Shown: positions 1-8,545 of the stretch, piece by piece
Position numbering within the stretch: position 1 is the stretch's first letter
Layout: the number at the start of each line of letters is the position of its first letter
DNA from: Mixta tenebrionis
GTDB lineage: Bacteria; Pseudomonadota; Gammaproteobacteria; Enterobacterales; Enterobacteriaceae
Reading direction: 5' to 3'
Length of the DNA stretch: 46,643 nt
NCBI RefSeq assembly: GCF_006517625.1
Contig: NZ_VHQI01000019.1
Coordinates: 1 to 46,643 of the forward strand
The notes under the pieces: model-generated
What the model was told of the DNA's origin: nothing
The model's input: only the letters and a program-made list of their open reading frames with translations
The model's database searches: none
Translations under genes and position numbers: made by a program

Positions 1-125
1 TCTTTTGCACTGTTGATACGCAGACCAGAAGACAGGCGCTCGATAGCTGAACCCAGAGAAGACTGAGACTTGTTCAGGTTGTTCTGGGTGGTCAGCGACA
101 GAGTGTTAGTATTAATAACTGCCAT
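1..125 (-). CDS. fliC: Flagellin FliC, N-terminal fragment (gene runs off the left edge)
   Basis: Reading leftward from an ATG at 125, the translation begins [19 protein letters not shown] and continues through [20 protein letters not shown]. This is the canonical D0 N-terminus of enterobacterial flagellin, which forms the inner coiled-coil tube of the filament. Only about 41 codons are present; the rest lies outside the window. The gene diverges from fliD across a 251-bp spacer. A sigma-28 promoter 70-96 bp upstream of the start fits late (class 3) flagellar expression. Flagellin is exported through the FliOPQR/FlhAB gate encoded partly further along this window, and is capped by FliD and chaperoned by FliS. 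Confidence 0.97.
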   Translation of the reverse strand, partial: MAVINTNTLSLTTQNNLNKSQSSLGSAIERLSSGLRINSAK

Positions 126-194
126 GATGGTTTTCCTTTAAAAATTGTTTCAGATTCAGGCATCTGTTATCCGGCTTCATCGCCGTCAACCTGA

Positions 195-221
195 TTATCG
201 ACAGCAGCAAAACAACCTTTA
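195..221 (-). promoter_or_regulatory. Sigma-28 (FliA) promoter of fliC
   Basis: On the minus strand the sequence reads TAAA, 15 nt, GTCGATAA. The flagellar sigma-28 consensus is TAAA-N15-GCCGATAA, so only one base of the core differs. It faces fliC and would give a leader of about 60 nt. Confidence 0.88.
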
Positions 222-312
222 GAAAATTTTCGAAAAATTCAGCTGCGGATAAAAGCCGGAAGAGCCATAAAGAAAGGCTTTTTATCTGCTCATTGATTTT
301 TCATGCCCGCGC

Positions 313-339
313 TAATCTTTTGCCGAACGCTGCCGATAC
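313..339 (+). promoter_or_regulatory. Sigma-28 (FliA) promoter of fliDST
   Basis: TAAT, 15 nt, GCCGATAC lies 38 nt upstream of the fliD ATG at 377. This is close to the sigma-28 consensus TAAA-N15-GCCGATAA. Its position also argues that the in-frame ATG at 293 is not the fliD start, because that codon lies upstream of the promoter. Confidence 0.75.
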
Positions 340-376
340 CCACCCCAGTGATAGTCAACCAACAAAGGATTACAAA

Positions 377-1780
377 ATGGCAAGTATTAGCTCTCTCGGT
401 GCGGGTACCAGTCTCACCAACCTGCAAAGCTTATATGACAGCCTGGAGACATCTGAAAAATCGCGCCTGACCCCGATCACTACGCAGCAAAGCTCCTATA
501 AGGCAAAGCTGACCGCGTGGGGCATCGTGCAAACCTCGCTGGAAAAACTGCAGACCGCCGCCTCTGCGCTGAAAGACACCTCGAAAATCGCCGCCAGCAA
601 AGTCACCAGCAGCAACACCGCGTTCAGCGCCACGCTGGCGAACGACGCGACTGCCGGCAACTATTCGGTAGAAGTCAGCAAGCTGGCGCAGGCGCAGTCG
701 CTGCTGTCGAAAGCGGCCAGCAGCAAAGACAGCGATCTCGGCGACAGTTCGCTGGCTTCACGCACCATCACTATTGCGCAGAGCGGTCAGAAAAAGCCGA
801 TGACCGTCACGCTGAGCAAGGATCAAACCAGCCTGGCGGATGTTCGCGATGCGATAAACAAACAGCAGGGCAGCGTCACCGCCAGCATCATCAAATCTGA
901 TGACAATACGTATTACCTGTCGCTGACCGCGCGTGATACCGGCACCGCCAACGCCATGACGATCGCTACCGACGACAGCGCGCTGGCGCAATATATCGGC
1001 TACGACAAAAGCGCCGCCGCTAACGGCATGTCCGAGCAGGTTGCCGCCGCCGATGCCGAACTGACGATCAACGGCGTGGCGATCACCCGCAGCAGCAACA
1101 CCATTACCGACGCGCCGGAAGGCGTTACCCTGACGCTGAGCAAAACCAATGCCGGCAGCCCGGAAACCCTGACGGTAGCCAAAGATAACCAGCCGATGGT
1201 GGCCGCGGTGCAGGCCTATGTGGACGCCTATAACTCGCTGCAAACTACCATCGCCAACCAGACCAAATATACCGCCGTCGAACAGGGCACCGATGCCCAG
1301 GACAGCAGCAACGGCGATCTGCTGGGCGACGGTACGCTGCGCAACATTCAAACGCGCCTGCGTTCGGTGCTCTCCAGCTCACAGTCGGGCGGCGAATTTT
1401 CGCTGCTGTCGCAGATCGGCGTCACTCAGGATCTGAACGGCAAGCTGACGGTGGACAGCGATAAACTGAACAAAGCGCTGAATGAAAAATCCGCCAGCGT
1501 CACTACCTTTCTCTCCGGCGATGGTAAAACTACCGGCTTCGCAACCCAGGCCAGCAACCTGCTTGATTCGATGCTGGACTCAGAGGGCGCGATCCAGCGG
1601 GCGGAAGATGGCATCAACACCTCGCTGAAACGCCTCTCCGATCAATACGACCGGACAAACAAGCAGATCGAAGCCACCATGGCGCGCTATAAAAGCCAGT
1701 TCACCAGCCTGAGTTCGCTGGTTTCCTCGCTGACGCAGACCGGGAACTATCTGACGCAGCAGTTTTCGGCGATGAGCTAA
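377..1780 (+). CDS. fliD: Flagellar filament cap protein FliD (HAP2)
   Basis: A 467-residue protein matching the FliD cap, which sits as a pentamer at the filament tip and folds newly exported flagellin. The start at 377 gives the typical beginning MASISSLGAGTSL, preceded by an AAAGGA ribosome site. An in-frame ATG at 293 would add 28 unrelated residues and lies upstream of the sigma-28 promoter. The N- and C-terminal thirds are helical and heptad-like (D0/D1), while the middle is threonine/alanine-rich beta-type sequence (D2/D3, the variable part). Length is close to E. coli FliD (468). It is first in fliDST. Confidence 0.97.
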   Translation: MASISSLGAGTSLTNLQSLYDSLETSEKSRLTPITTQQSSYKAKLTAWGIVQTSLEKLQTAASALKDTSKIAASKVTSSNTAFSATLANDATAGNYSVEVSKLAQAQSLLSKAASSKDSDLGDSSLASRTITIAQSGQKKPMTVTLSKDQTSLADVRDAINKQQGSVTASIIKSDDNTYYLSLTARDTGTANAMTIATDDSALAQYIGYDKSAAANGMSEQVAAADAELTINGVAITRSSNTITDAPEGVTLTLSKTNAGSPETLTVAKDNQPMVAAVQAYVDAYNSLQTTIANQTKYTAVEQGTDAQDSSNGDLLGDGTLRNIQTRLRSVLSSSQSGGEFSLLSQIGVTQDLNGKLTVDSDKLNKALNEKSASVTTFLSGDGKTTGFATQASNLLDSMLDSEGAIQRAEDGINTSLKRLSDQYDRTNKQIEATMARYKSQFTSLSSLVSSLTQTGNYLTQQFSAMS

Positions 1781-1794
1781 CCCAGGGAGACATC

Positions 1795-2199
1795 ATGTAC
1801 GCAAAATCGGGAATTCAGGCCTACGCACAGGTAAGCGTTGAAAGTGCGGTGATGAGCGCCAGCCCGCATCAGCTGGTGGTACTGCTGTTCGATGGCGCCC
1901 TGAGCGCGATGAAAAAAGCGACCATTTTGATGGCGCAGGACGATATTCCCGGCAAAGGCCAGGCGCTGTCGAAGGCGATTAATATCATCACTAACGGCCT
2001 GCGGGCCGGGCTGAATCACGAGGCGGGCGGCGAGATTGCCGCTAACCTCGACGATCTGTATGACTATATGACGCGCCGCCTGCTGCACGCTAATCTGCAT
2101 AACGATCCCGCGGCGATTGAAGAAGTGGAAAAGTTGCTGAACAATATCGCTGACGCCTGGAAAGAGATCGGCCCGCACGCCGTCCAGGACGTTCCATGA
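1795..2199 (+). CDS. fliS: Flagellin export chaperone FliS
   Basis: A 134-residue helical protein starting MYAKSGIQAYAQVSVESAVMSASPHQL, the FliS signature (E. coli FliS is 136 aa). It binds the C-terminal D0 helix of flagellin in the cytoplasm, prevents early polymerisation and delivers it to FlhA. It starts 14 nt after the fliD stop behind a CAGGGAGA ribosome site, and its last codons overlap fliT by 4 nt, so the three genes form one translationally linked operon. Confidence 0.97.
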   Translation: MYAKSGIQAYAQVSVESAVMSASPHQLVVLLFDGALSAMKKATILMAQDDIPGKGQALSKAINIITNGLRAGLNHEAGGEIAANLDDLYDYMTRRLLHANLHNDPAAIEEVEKLLNNIADAWKEIGPHAVQDVP

Positions 2200-2561
2200 C
2201 GACGCCTGCCCATCTCGATCTGTTACGCGCTTATCAGCAGCTGCTGATGCTCAGCAATACCCTGCTCTCGCTGGCGCAGCAGGGCCAGTGGGAGGCCCTG
2301 ATTGGTCAGGAGGTAAGCTATCTGCGCGCGGTGGAAAGCGTAACCCAGGCGGTGGACGGCACGACGCTGCCCGCGGCGGTACAGACGCAGATCCGCCCGC
2401 TGCTGCGCCAGCTGCTGGATAACGAAAGCCAGGTAAAAAACCTGCTCTCCAGCCGCATGAATGAGCTGCGCGCGCTGGTCAGCCAGGGCAACCAGCAGAA
2501 AAACATTACGTCCGCCTACGGACACCTTTCCGGCAATATCCTCTCCCCTGACGATCGCTAA
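2196..2561 (+). CDS. fliT: Flagellar chaperone and FlhDC regulator FliT
   Basis: A 121-residue helical protein in the FliT position, starting inside the fliS stop region (ATGA-type overlap). In enterics FliT is the export chaperone for FliD. When free, it binds FlhDC and represses class 2 flagellar genes, linking filament completion to transcription. The sequence is diverged, as is usual for FliT, so identification rests on position, length (E. coli 121 aa) and helical, glutamine/leucine-rich composition such as LLRAYQQLLMLSNTLLSLA near the N-terminus. Confidence 0.93.
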   Translation: MTTPAHLDLLRAYQQLLMLSNTLLSLAQQGQWEALIGQEVSYLRAVESVTQAVDGTTLPAAVQTQIRPLLRQLLDNESQVKNLLSSRMNELRALVSQGNQQKNITSAYGHLSGNILSPDDR

Positions 2562-2664
2562 GCGATGGCATCCTGAGCGGAGAAGCGGAAAATAACCGTT
2601 TCCCCGCCCGCTCCGCTGACGCTCGACCATACTTGTTGGCAAAGCGCACAACCGGAGCAGGGAA

Positions 2665-4167
2665 ATGCACAACCCCACGCTGTTACAATTTTTCCACTGG
2701 TATTACCCCGACGGCGGCCGTCTGTGGCCGGAAGTTACGGAGCGCGCCGCCTGGCTGGCCGAAATCGGCATTACCTCAGTCTGGCTGCCGCCCTGTTATA
2801 AAGGCGAATCCGGCAGCTACTCCGTCGGCTATAATCCCTACGATCTGTTCGACCTCGGCGAGTTTGCGCAAAAAGGCGCGCGCGCCACCAAATATGGCGA
2901 TAAGGCCCAGCTGCTGCGGGCAGCGGAGACGCTGCGCCGTTACCGGATCAACGTCATCCTCGACGTAGTGCTGAACCACAAAATGGGCGCCGATGAGAAA
3001 GAACGCATCGGCGTCAGACGGGTTAATGCCGATAACCGCAACCAGATCGACGAAGAAATTATCTCAGCGGAGGCATGGACGCGCTTTACCTTCCCGGCGC
3101 GTGCGGGTAAATATTCGCGTTTTATCTGGGATTATCACTGCTTCAGCGGCGTCGATCGCATCGAGAATCCCGATGAAAGCGGCATTTTTAAGATCGAGAA
3201 CGACTACGGCGGCGCCGGCTGGAACGATCAGGTTAACGATGAGCTGGGTAACTTCGATTATCTGATGGGCGCCAATATCGATTTTCGCAACCGGGCGGTG
3301 AGCGAGGAGCTGAAATACTGGGCGCGCTGGATCATGGCCGAGCTGCCCTGTACCGGTTTTCGCCTTGACGCGGTGAAGCATATTCCGGCGTGGTTCTGTA
3401 AACAGTGGATCGAGCATGTGCAGGCCACGGCGCAACAGCCGATGTTTATCGTGGCGGAATACTGGTCGCACGATGTGGAGACGCTGCTGCACTATCTCGA
3501 TCGGCTGGCAGGCAGCGCCCTGCTGTTCGATGCCCCGCTACAGATGAAGTTTCATCAGGCGTCGCAGCTGGGCGCCGATTACGATCTGCGCACGCTTTTC
3601 AGCGAGACGCTAACGGCGCGCGCGCCGGCGCACGCGGTGACGCTGGTGGCTAATCATGATACGCAGCCGTTGCAGTCGCTGGAAGCGCCGGTCGATAACT
3701 GGTTTAAGCCGCTGGCCTACGCGCTGATCCTGCTGCGCGCCCAGGGAATACCCACGATCTTTTATCCCGATCTGTTTGGCGCCAGCTACCGGGATGAAGG
3801 CGGCGACGACGAGCACGACACCATTGAAATGCCCGCGGTCGAAGAGCTGGAAGCGCTGATTCGCGCGCGCCAGCGCTACGCGCATGGCCTGCAGACCGAC
3901 TATTTCGACAGCGCAAACTGTATCGCCTTCAGCCGCAGCGGCACCGCTGAACATCCGGGCTGCGTGGTGGTGCTGTCAAACGGCGGCGACGGCGAGAAGC
4001 CGATCGCCCCTGGCGAAGCCTTTGCCGGAACGTGCTGGCATGACTACCTCGGCCATCGCCAGGAAAGCATCACGCTGGATGAACGGGGCCGCGCGCGGTT
4101 TCGCTGTAACGCCGGCAGCGTCAGCGTTTGGGTGATCGACACGCGCCGGGAGAGCGCCGGAGGTTAG
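2665..4167 (+). CDS. amyA: Cytoplasmic alpha-amylase AmyA
   Basis: A 500-residue GH13 alpha-amylase without a signal peptide (starts [18 protein letters not shown]), hydrolysing internal alpha-1,4 bonds of maltodextrin or glycogen in the cytoplasm. The GH13 motifs are all present: GFRLDAVKH with nucleophile D235, FIVAEYWS with acid/base E265, and VANHDTQ with D332. Residue 120-160 sequences such as [17 protein letters not shown] are typical of the AmyA/AmyS subgroup. The ATG follows GCAGGGAA. It lies 103 bp after fliT in the same direction, as in E. coli, where amyA also follows fliDST. Confidence 0.97.
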   Translation: MHNPTLLQFFHWYYPDGGRLWPEVTERAAWLAEIGITSVWLPPCYKGESGSYSVGYNPYDLFDLGEFAQKGARATKYGDKAQLLRAAETLRRYRINVILDVVLNHKMGADEKERIGVRRVNADNRNQIDEEIISAEAWTRFTFPARAGKYSRFIWDYHCFSGVDRIENPDESGIFKIENDYGGAGWNDQVNDELGNFDYLMGANIDFRNRAVSEELKYWARWIMAELPCTGFRLDAVKHIPAWFCKQWIEHVQATAQQPMFIVAEYWSHDVETLLHYLDRLAGSALLFDAPLQMKFHQASQLGADYDLRTLFSETLTARAPAHAVTLVANHDTQPLQSLEAPVDNWFKPLAYALILLRAQGIPTIFYPDLFGASYRDEGGDDEHDTIEMPAVEELEALIRARQRYAHGLQTDYFDSANCIAFSRSGTAEHPGCVVVLSNGGDGEKPIAPGEAFAGTCWHDYLGHRQESITLDERGRARFRCNAGSVSVWVIDTRRESAGG

Positions 4168-4207
4168 CCGAAAGCGATGACGCGCCGAATGCGCGCCATA
4201 ACGTCTG

Positions 4208-4720
4208 TTACCGCTGCTGCGTCGCTGGCTGTTCCGCCGCAGGCTCTGACTGCTGCGCGGAGGGATCGGCGAAAACGGCGCGCATCAGCTGCGGCTGGAT
4301 ATTCTGGATAACCGCCGCATCGGGCTGAGCGCTAACCTCTTCCAGCGCCTGCTGACATTCCAGCGTGGGGCGATCCACTTTTTTCAGCTTCAGCTTGTCG
4401 TAATGCAGAACCTCGCCTTCCAGCTCCAGCGGCATCACGCGTAGCTGTTTATTGACGTTTACATACTGTCCGTTCAGCAGCGTCAGCTTGCCGGGCTTGG
4501 CGATTACCCGCTGCCACTGGCGGCAGTCCAGCGTATCGCCCTGTGCGGAGATAATCAGGCTGCCGATCGCCTGGTCGCTGACCAGCCCGCTCTGCGGCCC
4601 GCTGGTTTGCCAGTAACCCTGCAGGCTGGCCGGCACCGGGGTTTTCACCGCCTGCTGGTATTGAGTAATCTGCGCACAGCCCGTCAGCGCCAGCGCGCCC
4701 AACAGCATCCACTTTTTCAT
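4208..4720 (-). CDS. yedD: YedD-like outer-membrane lipoprotein
   Basis: A 170-residue protein with a short lipoprotein signal (MKKWMLLGALALTGCAQ, lipobox LTGC, Cys at about residue 15). It lies beside amyA as yedD does in E. coli, and is convergent with it. The residue after the cysteine is alanine, not aspartate, which predicts Lol-dependent sorting to the outer membrane. The C-terminal 25 residues are Gln/Glu/Ala-rich. No enzymatic motif is visible and the family function is not well established. Identification rests on position, size and the lipoprotein N-terminus. Confidence 0.82.
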   Translation of the reverse strand: MKKWMLLGALALTGCAQITQYQQAVKTPVPASLQGYWQTSGPQSGLVSDQAIGSLIISAQGDTLDCRQWQRVIAKPGKLTLLNGQYVNVNKQLRVMPLELEGEVLHYDKLKLKKVDRPTLECQQALEEVSAQPDAAVIQNIQPQLMRAVFADPSAQQSEPAAEQPATQQR

Positions 4721-4928
4721 CCTGGCTCCCTAACCTTCTTTCGATGGCGGCTACGTTATAATTTTCCCCTGGCGCACGCAAGAGACTTACGCGCCTGAAG
4801 GCGTGTTGCAGAGCTTTTCGCGGCAAAGCGCGCAAAGCGAATAACTTTTCCGCTATCGGACGTCCCGTTCCTGACAGCGAGCCGGCCGCAGGTTACACTT
4901 AGCGCATCTTTATCGACAGGTTACCTTG

Positions 4929-5252
4929 ATGAAAACGCCTCAGGAATATTACGCCATCGCCCGCTCCATGTTTCTTTCCGCCCACCCCGATTTGCAGGCC
5001 GCGCTGGATGAGCTGAAGCAAGAGGAAGCGGACAGCGTGAATATGACGCTGCCGCAGTATCGCGATATGCAGGCCGATCGGCTCTATGCCGCTTTTCTGC
5101 GCGCTAAAAATCAGGATGCGATTTTGTTCTCTATTCAGCTGGCGGAACCGAATAAAGAGGTGGCGATGCAGGCGATTGAAGCTTACCTCAGGGAACATGC
5201 CGCCGCGCTGGGCATGACGTGGGAAGAGTTTTGCCAAAAAAATCAGCTGTAG
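4929..5252 (+). CDS. Small DUF6388-type helical protein
   Basis: A 107-residue soluble, mostly helical protein beginning MKTPQEYYAIARSMFLSAHP, with the motif PQYRDMQADRLYAAF in the middle and ending GMTWEEFCQKNQL. It resembles the uncharacterised DUF6388 family found in Pantoea-like and pseudomonad genomes; this is recalled, not searched. The ATG at 4929 is directly preceded by a TTG and by a weak ACAGGTT ribosome site. No signal peptide, membrane segment or catalytic motif is visible. It is a single-gene unit diverging from yedD. Confidence 0.75.
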   Translation: MKTPQEYYAIARSMFLSAHPDLQAALDELKQEEADSVNMTLPQYRDMQADRLYAAFLRAKNQDAILFSIQLAEPNKEVAMQAIEAYLREHAAALGMTWEEFCQKNQL

Positions 5253-5593
5253 GCGAAGGCGCTACACCTTCATGCACGGCGCCTCAGTAACTCGCTGATA
5301 CGTTAGCGCTAGCGCGCCGGGGAAACTGCGCCGGATGTCAGCCTTACCTTATCGTTGAGGCAGCTGATAAAGCATGACCACGCTGCATTCCGCCTGTTTA
5401 GTGACGCCCCGTTCCCTTGGCCGCTCAAGGCAAAGAGTTAAGTCGCGAGTTAACAGGCCCGCTGATGCACCCTTCGCTACCGCTGCCCGAAGAATTTTTC
5501 CGGTCAGCGGTTAAAATTGCGCTTGATACTGTTTACCTATCCAGTATGATGAGTGGCGCTTCAAGCGGTGCGGAATCAAGAGGATTGCTACCT
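5253..5593. other. Intergenic region before dinI
   Basis: This 341-bp spacer has no convincing reading frame of its own. Its right end carries the LexA-type box and the dinI leader. The rest shows only short imperfect inverted repeats around 5310-5330. Confidence 0.6.
5527..5546 (+). promoter_or_regulatory. LexA (SOS) box upstream of dinI
   Basis: The 20-mer TACTGTTTACCTATCCAGTA fits the SOS-box pattern CTGT-N8-ACAG with one mismatch (CCAG). The E. coli dinI box, as recalled, has the same CCAG variation. It lies 48-67 nt before the dinI ATG, so SOS induction of dinI is likely conserved. Confidence 0.8.
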
Positions 5594-5833
5594 ATGTTTG
5601 TTGAACTGATTTATGACAAGCGCAATGTTGCCGGCCTGCCTGGCGCGCATGAAATGATCCTGGAAGAGTTGCAAAAGCGTATTCACCGCACCTTCCCGGA
5701 CGCCGAGGTTAAGGCTAAAGCGATGCAGCGCAACGCGATTGAAAGCGATGCCAGCAAAAGCGACAAATCAATTATTATTCGCATCGTTGAGGAGATGTTT
5801 GACGAAGCGGATATGTGGCTGGTGGCGGAATAG
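5594..5833 (+). CDS. dinI: DinI-family DNA-damage-inducible protein
   Basis: A 79-residue protein starting MFVELIYDKRNVAGLPGAHE and ending with the acidic helix RIVEEMFDEADMWLVAE. This is the DinI architecture: an N-terminal beta strand, helix 1, a central strand region and a very acidic C-terminal helix that mimics DNA and docks on RecA filaments (E. coli DinI is 81 aa). DinI proteins stabilise RecA filaments and limit UmuD processing late in the SOS response. The ATG at 5594 is preferred over longer in-frame starts because the LexA box lies just upstream and the family begins here. A strong terminator follows. Confidence 0.9.
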   Translation: MFVELIYDKRNVAGLPGAHEMILEELQKRIHRTFPDAEVKAKAMQRNAIESDASKSDKSIIIRIVEEMFDEADMWLVAE

Positions 5834-5851
5834 GCCTTGCGCCGCTAAAGA

Positions 5852-5878
5852 AAACCGCCCTGTAGGGCGGTTTTTTTT
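5852..5878 (+). terminator. Intrinsic terminator of dinI
   Basis: ACCGCCC-tgta-GGGCGGT is followed by eight T residues. There is an A run upstream as well, so it may also act on the convergent acidic-protein gene. Confidence 0.9.
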
Positions 5879-5880
5879 AT

Positions 5881-6123
5881 TTAAATCACCGTGCCGGGAT
5901 CGTCATCCTCATCATCTTCATCATCCAGCGGGTCGACGACATCCTCATCGGCGATATCATCATCTGCAATATCATCATCTGCTTCGTCATCATCGGCGAT
6001 ATCGTCATCATCAGCCGCTTCATCGTCGTCGGCAATATCGTCATCGTCGGCGATATCCTCAGGCGTTTGCGGTACGGACTCATCATCTTCCAGCGGATCG
6101 ATTGCATCAGGGCGTTCTGACAT
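5881..6123 (-). CDS. Extremely aspartate-rich repetitive protein
   Basis: An 80-residue protein beginning MSERPDAIDPLEDDESVPQ, followed by repeats of the type IADDD/EADDD from about residue 24 to 60, and ending in DDEDDEDDDPGTVI. It has almost no basic residues and no membrane segment. The start is the ATG at 6123, since a GGAGGT ribosome site lies 4-5 nt upstream and overlaps an alternative GTG. The repeat is visible in DNA as GCGATATCGTCATC-like units that vary at third positions, which suggests selection on the protein. It is likely disordered. Function is not recognised: divalent-cation binding or DNA mimicry are only possibilities. Confidence 0.72.
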   Translation of the reverse strand: MSERPDAIDPLEDDESVPQTPEDIADDDDIADDDEAADDDDIADDDEADDDIADDDIADEDVVDPLDDEDDEDDDPGTVI

Positions 6124-6246
6124 ATTCACCTCCAGTAACCCGACAGGGGCTTAATCAGTATAGGCGGCCTACTGCGCCACTCCCGCAGTAAAGCTGACAG
6201 TTGCCGTTACCGTCACAGTTAATCCGTTGCGGCTTTTTTTGGACGC

Positions 6247-6273
6247 AAAAAAGCCCACCTGAGTGGGCTTTTT
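6247..6273 (-). terminator. Intrinsic terminator downstream of the cold-shock gene
   Basis: AAGCCCAC-ctga-GTGGGCTT is flanked by A6 and T5, giving a good T-run in the minus direction and a weaker one in the plus direction. It sits about 120 nt after the minus-strand csp stop codon and leaves a sizeable 3' untranslated region. Confidence 0.85.
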
Positions 6274-6391
6274 ATGCGGGAAGCTTATTAGCCGCCCGCC
6301 GCATTGCGCAATCATCACGCCTGTTATTTGCCTTCACCGCTCAGGTTATTACCGTCATCGCTGTCGGAAAGCAGAACAAGGCTGGTGAGAC

Positions 6392-6604
6392 TTACAGCGC
6401 AACCACGTTAGTTGCTGAAGGACCTTTCGCGCCGTTTTCTACGGAGAAAGAGACTTTCTGGCCTTCATCAAGGGTTTTGAAATCGTTGCTCTGGATAGCA
6501 GAGAAGTGTACGAATACATCTTTGCTGCCGTCTTCCGGAGAGATAAAGCCGAAACCTTTTTCAGCGTTAAACCATTTTACTAAACCAGTCATTTTATTAG
6601 ACAT
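6392..6604 (-). CDS. Cold-shock protein, CspA/CspB/CspG type
   Basis: A 70-residue cold-shock-domain protein, [19 protein letters not shown]..., with both RNA-binding motifs: KGFGFI (RNP1) and VFVHFSAI (RNP2). It is a single-stranded nucleic-acid chaperone that melts mRNA structure. The N-terminus resembles CspB/CspG and the body CspA. The leader of about 170 nt carries a cspA-like cold box, so this member is probably cold-inducible rather than constitutive like CspC/CspE. Orthology among CspA paralogues cannot be settled by eye. Confidence 0.95.
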   Translation of the reverse strand: MSNKMTGLVKWFNAEKGFGFISPEDGSKDVFVHFSAIQSNDFKTLDEGQKVSFSVENGAKGPSATNVVAL

Positions 6605-6760
6605 TGATACTTCCTTCTTAGATAGATGAGCCAGCTATTGTGGCGTACAGGTCTGTATTGCAGAGAATACTTATTGGGCACTTAGAAGAGGCTCACGAAG
6701 AAGGGGTATCTGAGATAACGCTTTAAATGAGGACTGCTTTACTAAAACTGCTTTCATAAG

Positions 6761-6776
6761 GTCTGTCTACCAAACC
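6761..6776 (-). promoter_or_regulatory. Cold box at the 5' end of the csp leader
   Basis: On the minus strand CGGTTTGGTAGACAGACC begins a segment that continues with AAAGCAGT. This parallels the start of the E. coli cspA transcript (CGGTTTGACGTACAGACC, then AAAGCAGT). It places the transcript start about 170 nt upstream of the ATG at 6604, the usual long cspA-type leader. Confidence 0.8.
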
Positions 6777-6789
6777 GATGCGCTATTTA

Positions 6790-7206
6790 CTCATGGAACC
6801 CGGCCGGGCGCAAGCTTTATTTTTAAATCTTTTCACGCGCTAAGCGGAGAGAATAAAAAGCATTTTTTTCAGGCCCTGCGCATCGGATTGTAAAGAAACG
6901 TCTGTCCTCCCGGTTAACTCTCTTTGTGGAAAAACTAAAGCCAGATTTATCAATACATCTCAGGTAAAGAAACGTCAGCGTAAAAACGGCGGCAGTACGA
7001 CGAAATACCCAGAAGCCGCGGAAACCACGTCTGCTCGGTGATTTTTCTGCCGGAACAGCGTTGAGCCTGGCGAATGCCGCCGCCAGAAACAGCGGCATAC
7101 GGCTGTAAAAACGTACGCCTGTGGGCAGACGCCATCCCCTGTAAGCGGACGACCTCCATCTGTAAAGTGTACGCCTGTAAAAGCGCACGCCTGTGGGCAG
7201 GCGGCA
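6790..7206. repeat. Gene-free spacer with degenerate GTAAA / ACGCCTGTGGGCAG repeats
   Basis: No reading frame here has a credible start or codon pattern. The 14-mer ACGCCTGTGGGCAG occurs exactly at 7115-7128 and 7187-7200, each followed by a similar seven bases, and a partial copy (ACGCCTGTAAAAGCG) lies between them. Shorter GTAAAGAAACGTC copies occur at 6890 and 6963. The array abuts the 3' end of the lipoprotein gene. Confidence 0.6.
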
Positions 7207-7548
7207 TTAGCCGCGCGAGCGACACTCGGTAATTTTATTATCCATCAGCTGGGTGAAATTACCGCTGTCGCCTTTCGTCCACCACTCATAAATATTGCCG
7301 ACATATTTTGCACCGCTGCCGGCAATGACGTTGACCATCACCAGCTGCGGCTGGCTGCCCTTTTTCACTACCGCCAGCCGGTTGGCGTCGCCATTATAAT
7401 AGGTCACCGCCAGCTGTTCTCCGTCGCTGCACTGATAGGTAACCTGGCTTTTCTGCGCCTTTTCGTTTCCCGGCAGCGGGCCGGTGGCGTTACAGCCAGC
7501 CAGCATCACCGCCGCCGCCATAGCCATAGCTAAATAACCTTTGTTCAT
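7207..7548 (-). CDS. MliC-family lipoprotein (C-type lysozyme inhibitor type)
   Basis: A 113-residue lipoprotein: signal MNKGYLAMAMAAAVMLAGC with the cysteine at 19, then a MliC-like domain. Family marks include QVTYQCSDGEQLAVTYYNGD, the loop VIAGSGAKYVGNIYEWWTKGD (MliC consensus is roughly SGARY..G.Y.FW.KGDEA), and a C-terminal cysteine (TEC) that would pair with the early YQC cysteine. MliC/PliC proteins sit at the outer membrane and insert the SGxxY loop into the active site of C-type lysozyme. It is single-gene and divergent from the gcv cluster. Confidence 0.82.
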   Translation of the reverse strand: MNKGYLAMAMAAAVMLAGCNATGPLPGNEKAQKSQVTYQCSDGEQLAVTYYNGDANRLAVVKKGSQPQLVMVNVIAGSGAKYVGNIYEWWTKGDSGNFTQLMDNKITECRSRG

Positions 7549-8502
7549 AGCTGTTCCTCAGTCAGAATAGATACCGGCAGAGAAGTATACCAAAAAGCAT
7601 TAACGCTTTTTCTGATGCGCTAACTGCTTTTCCGATCATTGCTGCGCTAACTATTAGATTATTCTGATGGACAAGCTGCATGGCGGATTCACTAACCAGG
7701 CAATGGCGACTATTCAAGCGGGGCCGCCTATAAATAAGCAGGCCTGGTTTAAGGCACGGGCGGCCAACATCTGACGCTTATTTTTTGCCGGTGCGGCGTT
7801 ACTTTTTTGCCGGGGTTAGCCGATATATCACCTACGATTAACTGCAACAACCGGTTTAGCTGTTTATTATAACTTAACTATATCTTTACTCTATATCCTC
7901 GCAGGGCCGCGCCGTGAACCCTGCGTTCATCACCCTCCCCTGGCGGTCCAAACGCCAAAATAGTTAAGCGTTATTGTAAATAAGCTAAGCTGTCAGCCAT
8001 AAAACAGCGATGACCATTGTTAAATAAAATCAAGTTTATTTAATGGAAATAAATGTATGCAGGAAAGCGTAGCCATTCTTGTGGAATAGCCTGCGCGACA
8101 GGCGCTACTGCGCCCTGGCCCTTTTCCCGCGCCGGCTGAACGGGTAAAACCAGCCTTTATACGCTGTAATAATAGTTACCTGAACAGATTCATGTAGTTC
8201 CGGTAAGATAAATCACTACCGGCCGCCTGCCATATCCTTTTTCGTTCAGCACAAATTTAACGCCACCATAAATAAATGAAACGAATCAGCTGACAGAAAA
8301 TAAGCCTTAAATCGCCACGCTATTTAACATGGCGCCATTGCTTTTTTATTAGAAAATTATCCTGACGCAAAATAATTATCTAATCCTAATCAGGATTTAA
8401 AAAATAATTCATACAAAACAAATAGATATAATTACATCAACCAATAGCAAACGCCTTCCCCCCTGGTTTTATCGCTACATTCCGCGCAGAAATAGATATT
8501 AT

Positions 8503-8518
8503 TGTGATCGCTTGCACA
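8503..8518 (+). promoter_or_regulatory. Putative CRP site of the gcv-fhs cluster
   Basis: TGTGA-TCGCTT-GCACA matches the CRP consensus TGTGA-N6-TCACA in 9 of 10 core positions. Its centre (8510.5) is 41.5 bp upstream of the start predicted from the -10 element at 8540, which is the class II activator position. Confidence 0.6.
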
Positions 8519-8539
8519 TATTTATTATTAGTCAGTCAA

Positions 8540-8545
8540 CATAAT
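8540..8545 (+). promoter_or_regulatory. Putative -10 element of the gcv-fhs cluster promoter
   Basis: CATAAT lies at -12 to -7 relative to a start near 8552. No good -35 is seen, as expected for an activator-dependent promoter. The resulting leader would be about 74 nt. Confidence 0.4.

Noticed and set aside
293..376. N-terminal extension of FliD from ATG at 293
   Set aside because: It lies upstream of the sigma-28 promoter at 313-339, has no ribosome site and adds 28 residues not found in FliD proteins.
5891..6154. Serine-rich frame antisense to the aspartate-rich protein
   Set aside because: It is the reverse reading of the GAT/GAC repeat; it has no ribosome site or family likeness, while the minus frame has GGAGGT before its ATG.
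6950..7225. Minus-strand 91-codon frame in the repeat spacer
   Set aside because: It is made of the degenerate repeats, has no family likeness and overlaps the end of the lipoprotein gene.
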